A DNA stretch of 64,000 bases from positions 47,523-111,522 of the forward strand of contig JAYRGC010000070.1 of NCBI GenBank assembly GCA_041908065.1. Direction: 5' to 3'. Numbering within the stretch: position 1 is the stretch's first letter; each line of letters opens with the position of its first letter. The translations under genes were made by a program, and so were the position numbers. Positions 8,319 to 17,459 of this stretch are shown one piece after another. The notes under the pieces were generated by a model. It made no database searches and had not been told where the DNA came from. It was given only the letters and a program-made list of their open reading frames with translations. The DNA is from JAYRGC01 sp041908065 (GTDB taxonomy: Bacteria > Pseudomonadota > Alphaproteobacteria > UBA9219).

Positions 8319-9134
8319 TTATTTGGAGGAACCGAACACAGTGTTGACGTCCTTGACGCGAATCACTCTTTCGTCACGGGAGGACGAAGAACAGCTGCTC
8401 TTGGATTTTTTGCCCTTCTTGGACTTTTTACCATCGGAAGATTCGGAACAGTTGGATAAAGAACTGTCGCCGCCCTTCGATTTGGCCAAAGTTATTCCAT
8501 AGCTGTTCACGGAAACCACCGTGCTGCCATCGGAAATTTTGTCTCCTTCGCGAACGCTGACATGCTTTTCGCTGTCGCCAACGCGAATGATGGCGCGGTA
8601 ATTGCCTCGGGCTCCCACGACGCGCTCGACCACCACGTCTTCCTGCGGCTTTTCAATCGGCGGAGGCGGAGGCTGCATCGCCGCCGGAGGCATCATACCC
8701 ATCTGCGGCGGGGCAAGCGCGCTGGCCGGTATGGCGGGTATGGTTTTTTCTTCTCGTTCGCGGCGGATCTGATCCAACTCGCTGATCCGCTTTTCCAGAT
8801 CGATAAGAAGATCCATCTTGGCGACAGCCTCGCGAGCGCGGTTCATGTCCTCGACATTAACTTTGTCGGAAGAAGTTCCAAGCTGCTTAACCAGCCCGCT
8901 AACCGATTCAGGAACCTTGGGATCGCCTTCTTTTTTATCCAAAGCGGACGAAGATATGCCAATTCCCGAAGCGGCATCGACCGTTGGTTGAACCTCGGGC
9001 GACTGCGGCATCACCGGAAAATCCTGTGGAACCGCGGCGGCGTCTTGCGCTGATACCGGAAGCGAGCCAAAAGCAGCGGCTCCCAAAGCCGCGAAAGCTA
9101 CGGCGGCGGCGAAATTTCTAGCGACGGTTTTCAT
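8319..9134 (-). CDS. pilP: Type IVb pilus biogenesis protein PilP
   Basis: A 271-residue periplasmic protein with a signal peptide (MKTVARNFAAAVAFAALGAA, cleavage after VSAQ). A predicted coiled coil lies near residues 108-130 (MDLLIDLEKRISELDQIRRE). A small beta-rich domain follows (RAIIRVGDSEKHVSVREGDK), like the PilP family that links the secretin to the inner-membrane complex. The tail is Ser/Lys-rich with KKSKKGKKSK. The start overlaps the PilO stop by 17 bases. PilP is recognised mainly by position between pilO and pilQ and by its architecture; conservation is lower than for the ATPase or secretin. Confidence 0.8.
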   Translation of the reverse strand: MKTVARNFAAAVAFAALGAAAFGSLPVSAQDAAAVPQDFPVMPQSPEVQPTVDAASGIGISSSALDKKEGDPKVPESVSGLVKQLGTSSDKVNVEDMNRAREAVAKMDLLIDLEKRISELDQIRREREEKTIPAIPASALAPPQMGMMPPAAMQPPPPPIEKPQEDVVVERVVGARGNYRAIIRVGDSEKHVSVREGDKISDGSTVVSVNSYGITLAKSKGGDSSLSNCSESSDGKKSKKGKKSKSSCSSSSRDERVIRVKDVNTVFGSSK

Positions 9135-10374
9135 AAATTACCCCCTCGATGTTCCATCCACCCCCAGGATTTAATGTCAGAGAGTTTAACACGACCCCGG
9201 GCAAATCGGCAAAGAAAGTGGACAATGTCCATGGTAAAACAGGGGCGTTCATGGTGAACGACATCCTTATCCACGGCACTGGCGGCGGATTCCACGGACC
9301 GTTATATCCGGGCGGTGGCGGCGGCGGCGGATCGTCAGGAACGCGATTCAACGTGGCCGGCCAGTTTTCGAGCAAGTACTTGCGGGTAACGTCGACCGGA
9401 TCGGCAAGTTCCTCGTGGCCGCGATCGGAAATTGTCGGAAGCACGAAACTTTGGGTGGCATCTGTTCCCAGATCAGATATGACGAAGTCGGGCGGCGGCG
9501 AAGAAAATCCGCCAGCGCGATCCCATTTTGTCGTGGCCGACGCGCCTACGCATTTAACCTCGGACAACCGCCATCCAGCTACCGCCAACGGTATTTTATT
9601 TAAAATCTTATTGCAGGCGGAAACGAACTCCAGCGGGGCGGGGCGTTTCTCCCATGTGCGCTCGGGGACGGGATATGGCGGGGGTTGACCGGCTATGCCT
9701 TGTCCGGCCTGACGCGCCAATTCTTGGGCGCGTTGCAAAGCCTCCATCGCCTGAAGTCTTTCCGCTTCTTCGCGTGCCTTTTTCTCCTGAATATACCAGC
9801 CGATAGACAAGGCCAGCAAAAGCCCTAATCCGCCCACAAGCAGAACCAGCTTCATCTCCTTGGACAAAGCCACTTGCCGCAGCCTAACGTCAGCGCGGTC
9901 GTTGAGCAACAGGCTTACCGGAAGGGTGTCAGCCCCGGGCACTCCCCACGCCTCGGGCGCGTAGACGCGTTGTAGTCCGCCCAAAGCCATTTCCTGCAAG
10001 AGGCGATCGCGAGCTTCGGTTTCATCCTGGAAAAACTGGTCGCCGTCGGGAACAATGAGATCGTCGCGAACCACCACCACCGCCACGCCCTCGCGGAGAC
10101 GGAAAGCCCCCGCCCACGAGCCTGGCTGCTGGTTGGCGATGCAGGCCGCCAAAGCGGGCATTCCGCTTTTGTGTTCGCGTTGCGAGTGGCTGAGGCCGAA
10201 TTGTGGGACCCGCCCGCTGCGATCGCCGCTGCGAACGGCATAGTAGTAGGCCTGCTGCCCGGGCTGTCTGGCCGCGTCCTTAGCCGCTTGCGCGACGCGC
10301 CCGCTGGGACTGTTTTCCCAGTACAAGCCGGAGGCGTACTGCCTTCGTCCTATGGTGACGATGCCTGAAGCCAT
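9118..10374 (-). CDS. pilO: Type IVb pilus accessory protein PilO
   Basis: A 418-residue inner-membrane protein. The N-terminal cytoplasmic part (about 170 residues) matches the PilO pilin-accessory family (GRRQYASGLYWE; AVVVVRDDLIVPDG). A single membrane segment (LVLLVGGLGLLLALSIGWYI) lies near residues 175-195, then a charged coiled coil (EKKAREEAERLQAMEALQRA) and a periplasmic domain with a Pro-rich loop (DDPPPPPPPGYNGP). Its ATG shares one base with the PilN stop (TGATG). The order secretin-PilO-PilP-ATPase is that of the R64 thin pilus. Confidence 0.85.
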   Translation of the reverse strand: MASGIVTIGRRQYASGLYWENSPSGRVAQAAKDAARQPGQQAYYYAVRSGDRSGRVPQFGLSHSQREHKSGMPALAACIANQQPGSWAGAFRLREGVAVVVVRDDLIVPDGDQFFQDETEARDRLLQEMALGGLQRVYAPEAWGVPGADTLPVSLLLNDRADVRLRQVALSKEMKLVLLVGGLGLLLALSIGWYIQEKKAREEAERLQAMEALQRAQELARQAGQGIAGQPPPYPVPERTWEKRPAPLEFVSACNKILNKIPLAVAGWRLSEVKCVGASATTKWDRAGGFSSPPPDFVISDLGTDATQSFVLPTISDRGHEELADPVDVTRKYLLENWPATLNRVPDDPPPPPPPGYNGPWNPPPVPWIRMSFTMNAPVLPWTLSTFFADLPGVVLNSLTLNPGGGWNIEGVIYENRR

Positions 10375-11963
10375 CAGTCACGCTCCGCGCGAGGAACTTC
10401 CAAAACCTGCGGCGTTATCGCCATAAACATCATGGAGTGGGTGAACGAGTCGTCATATCCACCACCCAACATGAAGTTGAAAGGACTGCCGACCCCCCGC
10501 GTATCCTGCGTATCCATCCTGTCGTCGTAACCGCCGATGAAAAGCGTCGAACCGCTTTTCAGCAACGCTTGCTGCACGAACACGCGGCTCGCTGTCTCAG
10601 GCAATTCCAACTCCGTCCCTTGAATGATAACCGGCTTGAAACCTAGCAGATCCGTCAGACTGAGCGAGTATTGAAGGACTATGCGTCCGTCATCCAATAA
10701 ACGCGGCGTCAACTGGAGGGAAAAGCCGTCACGCACCACGCCAGTAGTGACAGAAACGCTGGAGGAAGAACTTATCGAACCAGTAGTATTCGTCAACGAC
10801 GACACATAGGCGGTATCTTTGCCAATACGACGGGAAACCGGACGATTGTTCAACGTCGTCATCGGGAATTGCGCCATACGACTGGTGTTGCCCAAGGTAG
10901 ACAGGGCTGAGAACACGCCGTTGCGATTCTCGCTGGGGTTCAAGATGGCGATCGAAAGTTTTCCCGCCCCCGCGGTTGCCGCCGCCGCTGTGGTAGGGCT
11001 AGCGTACCTCGCGCCGAAATCCGACAACTTAGCCAAGGCGGTTTCAAACGCGAAGTCGAAGGTGACTTCATTACCCAAATCGACGCGGTAGATTTCCACG
11101 TTTATGGCTATCTGCTTGGACAACCGCTTGTTTTCTTCCTCGATGAACTGCGCCACCACCCGCATCAATTCGGGCGTGGTGGTAACGGTGATGGTTCCGC
11201 TGGAGGGGGCCACCACGGCGTTGCCGACGCCACCCAACATGGAGGTGATGGTCTGACCCAATTCGTCCCAAACCTTGATTTCAACGTTCATTTCCGCCGA
11301 TTGCTGCAACGCGCTGGTGCTGCCGCCGCCGGAAGAACCGCCGCCGCCGGAGCCGCTCATCGATCCGCCGGAAGAACCAGAGCTTTCGTCTTCCTTCATA
11401 CCGTCTTTGACACTTTGGGTGCCGGGCAGAGCCTCAATCGAGAACACGCGGGTTTCGTATCTGATGATAGATACCGACGTGCCGTCGTAACGCCAACTGA
11501 CGCCGAAATACCCCGACACCAGATCCAACAATCCCGACAAAGATCCCTCATAAGCAACCGGCATCCCCGCCTTGGGCGCGTCAGCGACCGCAGCCGTGTC
11601 GGCACCACCCGCCACCCTTATGGGCAATCCGGTTTGGCCGCCTATCGCCGAAGCTATTTCCTTAAGCGACATTGGATCGCCAGATACCAAGGCGACGCCG
11701 CGAGAAGTTTCGTATTTAGCAGGCAAGGGCAAACCGCGACGGAGACGCATCGAAGCGTTGCCAGCCCACACGCGATCAGTCACCACCAGCGGATTGTACG
11801 CCTTAGGAGGAGCCGGAACGCGGGATTCCTCGACCCCGCTCGCCACCCGCTGGGCGTTTTGATTTATCTTGTTATTCGTCTTGTCGACCGTACATCCCGC
11901 CAGCGCGACCGCCGAAGAGAGAACAAGAACCATCCGCTTGGAAACCATGGTCATCCCCATCAT
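10374..11963 (-). CDS. pilN: Type IVb pilus secretin lipoprotein PilN
   Basis: A 529-residue outer-membrane secretin through which the pilus exits. A lipoprotein signal peptide is visible (VLVLSSAVALAGC, acylated Cys near residue 24). An N-terminal STN/N0-like region is followed by a Ser/Gly-rich linker (SSGSSGGSMSGSGGGGSSGG) and a C-terminal secretin domain with conserved features such as ALSTLGNTSRMAQFPMTTLN, GFSLQLTPRLLDDGRI and TLFIGGYDD. The start overlaps the upstream gene stop (TAATG). Length agrees with PilN of IncI plasmids. Confidence 0.9.
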   Translation of the reverse strand: MMGMTMVSKRMVLVLSSAVALAGCTVDKTNNKINQNAQRVASGVEESRVPAPPKAYNPLVVTDRVWAGNASMRLRRGLPLPAKYETSRGVALVSGDPMSLKEIASAIGGQTGLPIRVAGGADTAAVADAPKAGMPVAYEGSLSGLLDLVSGYFGVSWRYDGTSVSIIRYETRVFSIEALPGTQSVKDGMKEDESSGSSGGSMSGSGGGGSSGGGSTSALQQSAEMNVEIKVWDELGQTITSMLGGVGNAVVAPSSGTITVTTTPELMRVVAQFIEEENKRLSKQIAINVEIYRVDLGNEVTFDFAFETALAKLSDFGARYASPTTAAAATAGAGKLSIAILNPSENRNGVFSALSTLGNTSRMAQFPMTTLNNRPVSRRIGKDTAYVSSLTNTTGSISSSSSVSVTTGVVRDGFSLQLTPRLLDDGRIVLQYSLSLTDLLGFKPVIIQGTELELPETASRVFVQQALLKSGSTLFIGGYDDRMDTQDTRGVGSPFNFMLGGGYDDSFTHSMMFMAITPQVLEVPRAERD

Positions 11964-12988
11964 TAGTCGCTGTAATTGTTGCCACGAACCTCAACCACCA
12001 GAACCGTCTGTCCTGCCGTCGGGCTGTTATGCAAACGGGCAATCGGTTGGGGCTGAGCGTCTTGGAATCCTAATAATAAACCGCGCACAGCCTCCTCAAA
12101 AGTTCCGGTAGACGCCACCGAAGCCTGTATCGGATAGTCGTACTCGGCTTGCCAGCTTACTTCCACGCCGGCCTTCCTAGCCCACCCATCCAACACCGAA
12201 CGAAGCGTCTCCCCGCGATTGGCTGTCCATGTGTCCAACACCGTCGGAGCCGCGCCCACGTGTCGCGTTCCCGCAAAACCGCCGTTGGCAGCCACTGTGG
12301 GTATGGACACCGGAGCCTGATCAAAAGAGTCGTCGCCACCCAAAGTTCCCAACGAAGACGGCCTGTCCAAAACCGTGTTCGACGGCGATTGCAGCAGCGA
12401 AGCCGGACGATCGGCGATCACGGAAGATCCTGACGCGCCCGATCTGGAAATTATGACCAACCCTTCGCGTTCGCGCATAGACAGGCCAGCGGGCTGGATC
12501 ATGTCTTTTATGGTTTGACGCCAAGACTTGCCGCCGCGCCAAGAAACCATGACATCGGATCCCACATCAGGATCCACGGAGAAGCCGTGATCGGGCGGCA
12601 ACACTTGTCGCATCGCCACAGCAAGCGGCACGCTGTCGGCGAAACCGCGCACAGCTCCGTCGCCATCGCTCGAACGGCCGGAAGAAGAAACCAAAGGCTC
12701 GGGATCGCCGCCTACCACTACCGGAGCGATGGCGCGAGGAGAGGGGGAAACCACATAGTTCTGAACCTGAACAGGGGATCTCGGCGCGGGCGACGGCGAA
12801 TAAGCATTGCCCACCGCCACCTGAGGAGCGGCCTGACGCGACGGAGCTACCGATTCGGCAGGGGCAACCCACTGAAATCCGGCGATCGCGTTGTTTGGAA
12901 AAACCGCCGCTATCGCCGAGGCGGCTATCGACGCCAACAAAAGGCGGCGCAAAGCCGACGGCGAGGAAGTCAAAGTGCGATCTTGCAT
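11963..12988 (-). CDS. pilL: Periplasmic PilL/TcpQ-domain pilus protein
   Basis: A 341-residue exported protein using the ATG at 12986-12988; an upstream ATG at 13057 would bury the signal peptide. The leader is MQDRTLTSSPSALRRLLLAS, with cleavage near AIA-GF. The last 90 residues form a TcpQ/PilL C-terminal domain (LDTWTANRGETLRSVLDGWA, VEVSWQAEYDYPI), which helps the secretin assemble in type IVb systems. A second related segment lies near residues 115-165 (VPLAVAMRQVLPPDHGFSVD). It is the first gene of the pilus operon. The 282-base gap upstream should hold the operon promoter, but I cannot place it with confidence. Confidence 0.8.
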   Translation of the reverse strand: MQDRTLTSSPSALRRLLLASIAASAIAAVFPNNAIAGFQWVAPAESVAPSRQAAPQVAVGNAYSPSPAPRSPVQVQNYVVSPSPRAIAPVVVGGDPEPLVSSSGRSSDGDGAVRGFADSVPLAVAMRQVLPPDHGFSVDPDVGSDVMVSWRGGKSWRQTIKDMIQPAGLSMREREGLVIISRSGASGSSVIADRPASLLQSPSNTVLDRPSSLGTLGGDDSFDQAPVSIPTVAANGGFAGTRHVGAAPTVLDTWTANRGETLRSVLDGWARKAGVEVSWQAEYDYPIQASVASTGTFEEAVRGLLLGFQDAQPQPIARLHNSPTAGQTVLVVEVRGNNYSD

Positions 12989-13270
12989 TTCCCTATGCCC
13001 TTTACAAATCAACAAGCCGATTCCATAAAACGGCACCGCATTTGAATCAGGCGGCAATTTCCGTATGGATTGGGGGTTAGCCTAGACGAGCCCACATCAG
13101 ATTACAACCGTAGTATTTAAACAAAAACGCGATTTGACCACCCATTGTGCCACGGTTGCCACAAGCTCAGAATGCGGCGCGAACCAAACAAGGCGCACGC
13201 TATCGCCCCAAAGTATAATTTTTGGTAAATGATTTAGGATCGCGGATTGTTTTTAGGGAGACCCTGGCGG

Positions 13271-13723
13271 CTATACGCCAGCAGAGCGCAGCAGCTCGCG
13301 CATAGAGACCAGCTCGCCCAACACTCCATCGAGATCGCGCCGCGCCGCCGAGGAAAGTTTGGACTGGGTTTCGCCGTCGCTATATACGGCATCGGATTCG
13401 ACGGCCAAGGCCTTCTTCCGACCATCCTTCAGAATTTTCTGCACCCCGCGTATGGTGAACCCGCGCCCGTAAAGCATGTCCTTGATGTCGGCCAGAAGAG
13501 CCACGTCCTCGGGACGGTAATACCTGCGCCCGCCGCTGCGCTTCATGGGGCGAATTTGCGAAAACTTGCCCTCCCAGAAACGCAAGACGTGCTGGGGAAC
13601 CGCCAAATCGCTGGCGACCTCGCCTATGGTGCGGAAAGCGTCAGGAGCCTTGGGCGAAAGCGGCTGTCCGGCTACGATCCAGCTTTCGTCAGCCACGCCG
13701 CCGTTTTGCTGATCGACGATCAT
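13271..13723 (-). CDS. MerR-family transcriptional regulator
   Basis: A 150-residue protein with a MerR winged helix at residues 30-100 (FRTIGEVASDLAVPQHVLRF, WEGKFSQIRPMKRSGGRRYY), ending in a short acidic helical tail. It overlaps the ihfA stop by four bases (ATGA). The ihfA-merR pair is common in alphaproteobacteria. It lacks the usual Cys ligands of metal-sensing MerR proteins, so an effector cannot be named. Confidence 0.88.
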   Translation of the reverse strand: MIVDQQNGGVADESWIVAGQPLSPKAPDAFRTIGEVASDLAVPQHVLRFWEGKFSQIRPMKRSGGRRYYRPEDVALLADIKDMLYGRGFTIRGVQKILKDGRKKALAVESDAVYSDGETQSKLSSAARRDLDGVLGELVSMRELLRSAGV

Positions 13724-14082
13724 TCTTCGTCACCGTCATTCTCGTCGTAAGCCGACGAGGTGTCGCCGCCCATGGCAGCATTGACTTTGTTCTTCAGCAT
13801 GTGGCTGGCGTGGAACGCCAAAACGCGGCGCGGCATTATCGGCACCTCTTCACCGGTCTTGGGGTTACGGCCTATCCTTTTCGCTTTGCCGCGCACATGG
13901 AAGCTGCCGAACCGGCTGATCTTTACAGTGTCACCCGCCATCAGCGCGCTGCTGATCTCGCCCAGCAAAGCGTCCACAATCTGCGCGGAATCGCTGCGCG
14001 ACAGGCCTATTTCGCTGTTTATGGCCTCGGCCAGATCTGCCCGCGTAAGCGTAGTGTCCGTCATGTCCGCCACCTTCGCCAT
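13720..14082 (-). CDS. ihfA: Integration host factor alpha subunit
   Basis: A 120-residue HU/IHF-fold protein. It contains LTRADLAEAINSEIGLSRSD at the N-terminus, GDTVKISRFGSFHVRGKAKR, and RNPKTGEEVPIMPRRVLAFH, the DNA-intercalating arm with its proline. It bends DNA as a heterodimer with IHF-beta in recombination, replication and transcription. The C-terminus has a short acidic extension (YDENDGDEE). The start could be the second Met (MTDTTLTR, residue 7), which fits the family better. It is the first gene of a two-gene unit with the MerR-type regulator. Confidence 0.93.
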   Translation of the reverse strand: MAKVADMTDTTLTRADLAEAINSEIGLSRSDSAQIVDALLGEISSALMAGDTVKISRFGSFHVRGKAKRIGRNPKTGEEVPIMPRRVLAFHASHMLKNKVNAAMGGDTSSAYDENDGDEE

Positions 14083-14172
14083 TGGATGGATTAATTGGAT
14101 TGGATTGAATCGAATCTTAACTAAATGCTAACGCACCGCGCCCGCTTCGTCAAACTCCGAAAACGCAGGCAA

Positions 14173-15291
14173 TCACGTTCTGGATTCGAAATCTATTCGA
14201 GGATCTATGACGGTGTACAGCACGTCGCCTATCAGGTTCATCAATAATCCCAGCAGCGTGAAGAAATACAGCGTTCCGAACATTACCGGATAATCGCGGT
14301 TGATCGCGGCCTCGAAGCCCAAAAGCCCCATGCCGTCGAGCGAAAATATCACCTCGATCAGCAACGATCCGGTAAACAAAACCGCCATGAAGGCGTTGGG
14401 AAATCCGGCTATCACCAAAAGCATGGCGTTGCGGAACACATGCCCGTACAGCACTCGGTTTTCCGACAGGCCTTTGGCTCGGGCGGTCAGAACGTACTGC
14501 TTGCCGATTTCGTCCATGAACGAGTTTTTCGTCAGCATGGTAAGGCTGGCGAAACCGCCGATGACCATCGCCGTCACCGGCAACGCGATGTGCCAGAAAT
14601 AATCCATGATGCGCGACGGCCACGACAGATCGCCCCAGTCGTCGGAGACAAGCCCGCGCAAGGGAAACCAGTCAAGATAACGGCCTCCGGCGAACACGAC
14701 TATCAGCAAAACCGCGAACAGAAAACTGGGAACGGCGTAGCCTGCCACTATCGCCGCGCTGGTCCACACGTCGAATTTGGAGCCGTCGCGCACCGCCTTG
14801 CGGATGCCGAGCGGTATCGACACCAGATAGACTATAAGGGTCGTCCACAATCCCAACGATATGGAAACCGGCATTTTGCTGACGACCAGCTCGGCCACGC
14901 TTTCGTCGCGCAAGTACGATTGGCCGAAATCGAAGCTGAGATAGTTTCCCATCATCTTGAAAAAGCGGACGTGCAGAGGTTGATCGAAACCGAACTGCTT
15001 TTCCAATTCCTTGATAAGCTCGGGATCCACCCCCTGCGCCCCGCGATAGCGGGAATTGGCCGCCTCGCCGCCCGACGCCGCGTTTTCCTTGAGATTGTTG
15101 GCGGCCACGGCAGCATCCGCGCCGCCGCCCGACACACGCGCCGTGGCTTCCACGCCGTGCCCTTGAAGTCTTGCGACTATCTGCTCGATAGGCCCGCCCG
15201 GGGCCGCTTGAACGATCAGAAAGTTCAAGACCATGATCCCGAAAAGCGTCGGAATAATCAGCAACAGGCGGCGGATGATGTAGGAGAGCAT
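14173..15291 (-). CDS. yejB: YejB-type peptide ABC transporter permease
   Basis: A 372-residue inner-membrane permease of the oligopeptide family. The start MLSYIIRRLLLIIPTLFGIM and the following FLIVQAAPGGPIEQIVARLQ are typical of YejB, part of the YejABEF importer for peptides such as microcin C. Six membrane segments can be picked out, and the permease signature region (VLTARAKGLSENRVLYGHVF) is near residue 255. The partner genes yejA, yejE and yejF, normally adjacent, are not in the window: upstream is a 282-base gap and an unrelated plus-strand gene, downstream is ihfA. Confidence 0.88.
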   Translation of the reverse strand: MLSYIIRRLLLIIPTLFGIMVLNFLIVQAAPGGPIEQIVARLQGHGVEATARVSGGGADAAVAANNLKENAASGGEAANSRYRGAQGVDPELIKELEKQFGFDQPLHVRFFKMMGNYLSFDFGQSYLRDESVAELVVSKMPVSISLGLWTTLIVYLVSIPLGIRKAVRDGSKFDVWTSAAIVAGYAVPSFLFAVLLIVVFAGGRYLDWFPLRGLVSDDWGDLSWPSRIMDYFWHIALPVTAMVIGGFASLTMLTKNSFMDEIGKQYVLTARAKGLSENRVLYGHVFRNAMLLVIAGFPNAFMAVLFTGSLLIEVIFSLDGMGLLGFEAAINRDYPVMFGTLYFFTLLGLLMNLIGDVLYTVIDPRIDFESRT

Positions 15292-15404
15292 GGAAACCTA
15301 TGAAGCTGGGCGGCGCATTGGTTGATTCGGCTACTTTAATCTTAAGAACTTAGGCTATGATCCTCGCATACCCACAGGCAAAAACACAGCGAGGTATTTT
15401 TGTG

Positions 15405-15418
15405 TCAATGTACATTGA
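15405..15418. promoter_or_regulatory. Perfect 14-bp palindrome between yejB and the AT-rich gene
   Basis: TCAATGTACATTGA is identical to its reverse complement. It lies in the divergent region, 114 bases 5' of yejB and 155 bases 5' of the plus-strand gene, where a regulator dimer could act on either. No adjacent regulator gene points to a specific binder. Confidence 0.4.
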
Positions 15419-15494
15419 TGCCGTCAACTGTAACAGGAAGCTGCAACAGGACATGGGCAGATTAAAGAGCCGCGTCAACCCTCCAAATTTTTGA

Positions 15495-15524
15495 TTGTTG
15501 CATATTCTCAATTCAGTGTAATAC
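15495..15524 (+). promoter_or_regulatory. Possible sigma-70 promoter for the secreted AT-rich gene
   Basis: TTGTTG (15495-15500) and TAATAC (15519-15524) are separated by 18 bases and stand 50 bases before the ATG at 15574. This is a pattern match only. Confidence 0.4.
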
Positions 15525-15573
15525 TAGTCTCAAACACGACTGGTGTTTGGCCGTTTAAGATGAGGTTTTATCA

Positions 15574-16341
15574 ATGATGAGGATGCGCGGCAGCTGCCAA
15601 TTTCCTTTAACATGCCTATTATTTTCAGTGCTCCTAACATGTTTTGTTGGAATTGCCCACGCCTACACACCAGATCCACCCCCTGAAACGGCTCAAGAAG
15701 TCACATTAAGGCAAGAATCTGTTCAGCTCTTTCTGGAGGGCAAATTTACTGAATTAGATAAAAAATTAGATGACTTGCAGCAGGATTATGAAAAAGGGAA
15801 ACTATCCGACATCAATATCATGCATATTTCCAGAGGTTTTTACAACACGTCTGACGATTGGCGCGCTAACTATGACGTATGGATTTCTAAAAACCCAAAA
15901 TCATATTCCGCGCATCTAATGCGTGGAATATATTTTGTGCGAAGGGCGTTGGAATCTCGTGGAGGGAAATACATTAACGAAACATCATCAGACCAAATAC
16001 GATTAATGCGGGAAAACTTTAAGCTTGCCCTAGTAGACTTAAAAGCATCTTTAGCCTTAACTCAGAAACCAATAGTCACATATTACAATCTTCATCAGAT
16101 ATATAATCAATATGGAGATACTGATTCTAAAAATAAATTAGTGGATGCAGCAAATAAAATAGACCCAAAAAATTATGTGGTGAGGTACAGCCACTTGGGT
16201 TCATTAATGACTCGTTGGGGCGGAAGCCTTGAGAAAATGATCGCTTTCAGAAATCAATGTAAACAAGATGGACTGCCAGACTCGCAAATAATTTACTTTG
16301 ACCAACTTCTGGCCAAAGAACGCGAGTGGCTATCTCGCTGA
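15574..16341 (+). CDS. Secreted helical-repeat protein of unknown function
   Basis: A 255-residue protein with a signal peptide (CLLFSVLLTCFVGIAHA, mature from YTPDPPPET). The rest is helical with TPR-like spacing (LFLEGKFTELDKKLDDLQQD; YSAHLMRGIYFVRRALESRG; PIVTYYNLHQIYNQYGDTDS) and resembles DUF4034-type secreted proteins; the family assignment is tentative. Base composition is clearly more AT-rich than neighbouring genes, and it lies directly beside a broken IS element, so it was probably acquired by transfer. Confidence 0.7.
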   Translation: MMRMRGSCQFPLTCLLFSVLLTCFVGIAHAYTPDPPPETAQEVTLRQESVQLFLEGKFTELDKKLDDLQQDYEKGKLSDINIMHISRGFYNTSDDWRANYDVWISKNPKSYSAHLMRGIYFVRRALESRGGKYINETSSDQIRLMRENFKLALVDLKASLALTQKPIVTYYNLHQIYNQYGDTDSKNKLVDAANKIDPKNYVVRYSHLGSLMTRWGGSLEKMIAFRNQCKQDGLPDSQIIYFDQLLAKEREWLSR

Positions 16342-16361
16342 TTCAGGTTTCTATCTAGTGT

Positions 16362-17334
16362 CTAATTCCGTAAATTAGCGATAGTATTTTTGAGCTGGCT
16401 GCCTTTGACCTCGCGCTTTGTCCAGACGAAAGGCTTTGCGGTGGTGTCGTAAGCCTCGCAAAAATTCTCGATGGCCCGCTTGAGGTCGTCGATGCTTTTG
16501 AAGCTTGCGCCGCGCAGGGCTTTGCGCGACAGAATGCCGAACCAGATTTCGACCATGTTGAGCCAACTGGCTGATGTCGGCGTGTAGTGAAAGAAGACAT
16601 TGGGATTTCGCTCCAGCCAATCCTCGTTCTTTTTGTGCGTCGAATAATTGTCCACAATGATGTGGATCTCCCGATCTTCAGGAACGTCCGCCACCACATC
16701 GTCAAGAAAGGCCTGAAAATCAGGACGCTTTTTTGTCTGCGTCATTTTCGTTTTGACTTGTCCTGTCGCGGTGCTGAGCGCGGCAAAAAGGTTCAGCGTG
16801 CCGTGCCGCTTATAGGTGCTTTTAAGGCCGCGAACAATTTTCTGGCTGGATGTTTTGACATATCCCGTCGCACGTTCCAGTGCCTGAATGGATGGTTTTT
16901 CGTCGATCGAAATGACGACCGCCCGTTCCGGCGGGTTGAGATAAAGCCCTATGATGTCCGCCGATTTGGCGGCAAATTGCGGGTCTGTGCTGACGCACCA
17001 GCTTCGCTGCCGCGCCAATTGGATGTTTTTCCGGCGCAAGAAGCGCCAGACAGCGCTGGCCGTGCCGCCCACGGTTTTGGCCAGAGCTTTTCCGTCTCAG
17101 GTTGATTGGCCCTTGGGCGGGGGCGACTCTAACGCCTTTACGATTTTCGCTTCGTATTCTTCGCCATACTCTTTGCGTCGCCCGCTCCGTGCGGCGTCCT
17201 CCAGTCCCGCCAATCCCTGCGCCGCAAAACGACGACGCCATTTTCACCAGCTCATGCCCCATGTCGATGACCTGCTCAAGCCGAGCGCGGAACAGGTCTT
17301 CCTGCCCACTATTCTGCGGATTTTCCTTCAGCAT
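16362..17334 (-). pseudogene. IS630-family transposase remnant joined to an IS5-type N-terminal fragment
   Basis: The 3' part (16362-17096) encodes the DDE domain of an IS630 transposase: VVISIDEKPSIQALERATGY (first Asp), HIIVDNYSTHK (second Asp) and SWLNMVEIWFGI (Glu). In the same frame an in-frame TGA at 17097-17099 interrupts STxDGKALAKTV, where a Trp codon is likely in relatives. The frame continues upstream as KWRRRFAAQGLAGLEDAARS to about 17241, then stops. The upstream start region (from ATG 17334) encodes MLKENPQNSGQEDLFRARLE and VIDMGHELVKM, an N-terminus typical of IS5-family transposases, in a different frame. So an IS5-type fragment abuts a 5'-truncated IS630 gene with one nonsense codon: a dead composite. 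Confidence 0.85.
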
Positions 17335-17459
17335 AATCGCAACCTTTCGAGCCGTTTCCCTCGATACGTTGCAATTTACTCGCCCACAATCCCTTTGGAA
17401 ATCCCTTCAAATCATGGGTGTAATGGCTTCTTTAGGGGGGACTAGTTACCAGCAGCGCT

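Noticed and set aside
16822..17334. A 170-codon frame as a full gene
   Set aside because: Only the first 34 or so residues resemble a transposase; the rest is the wrong frame of the IS630 gene.
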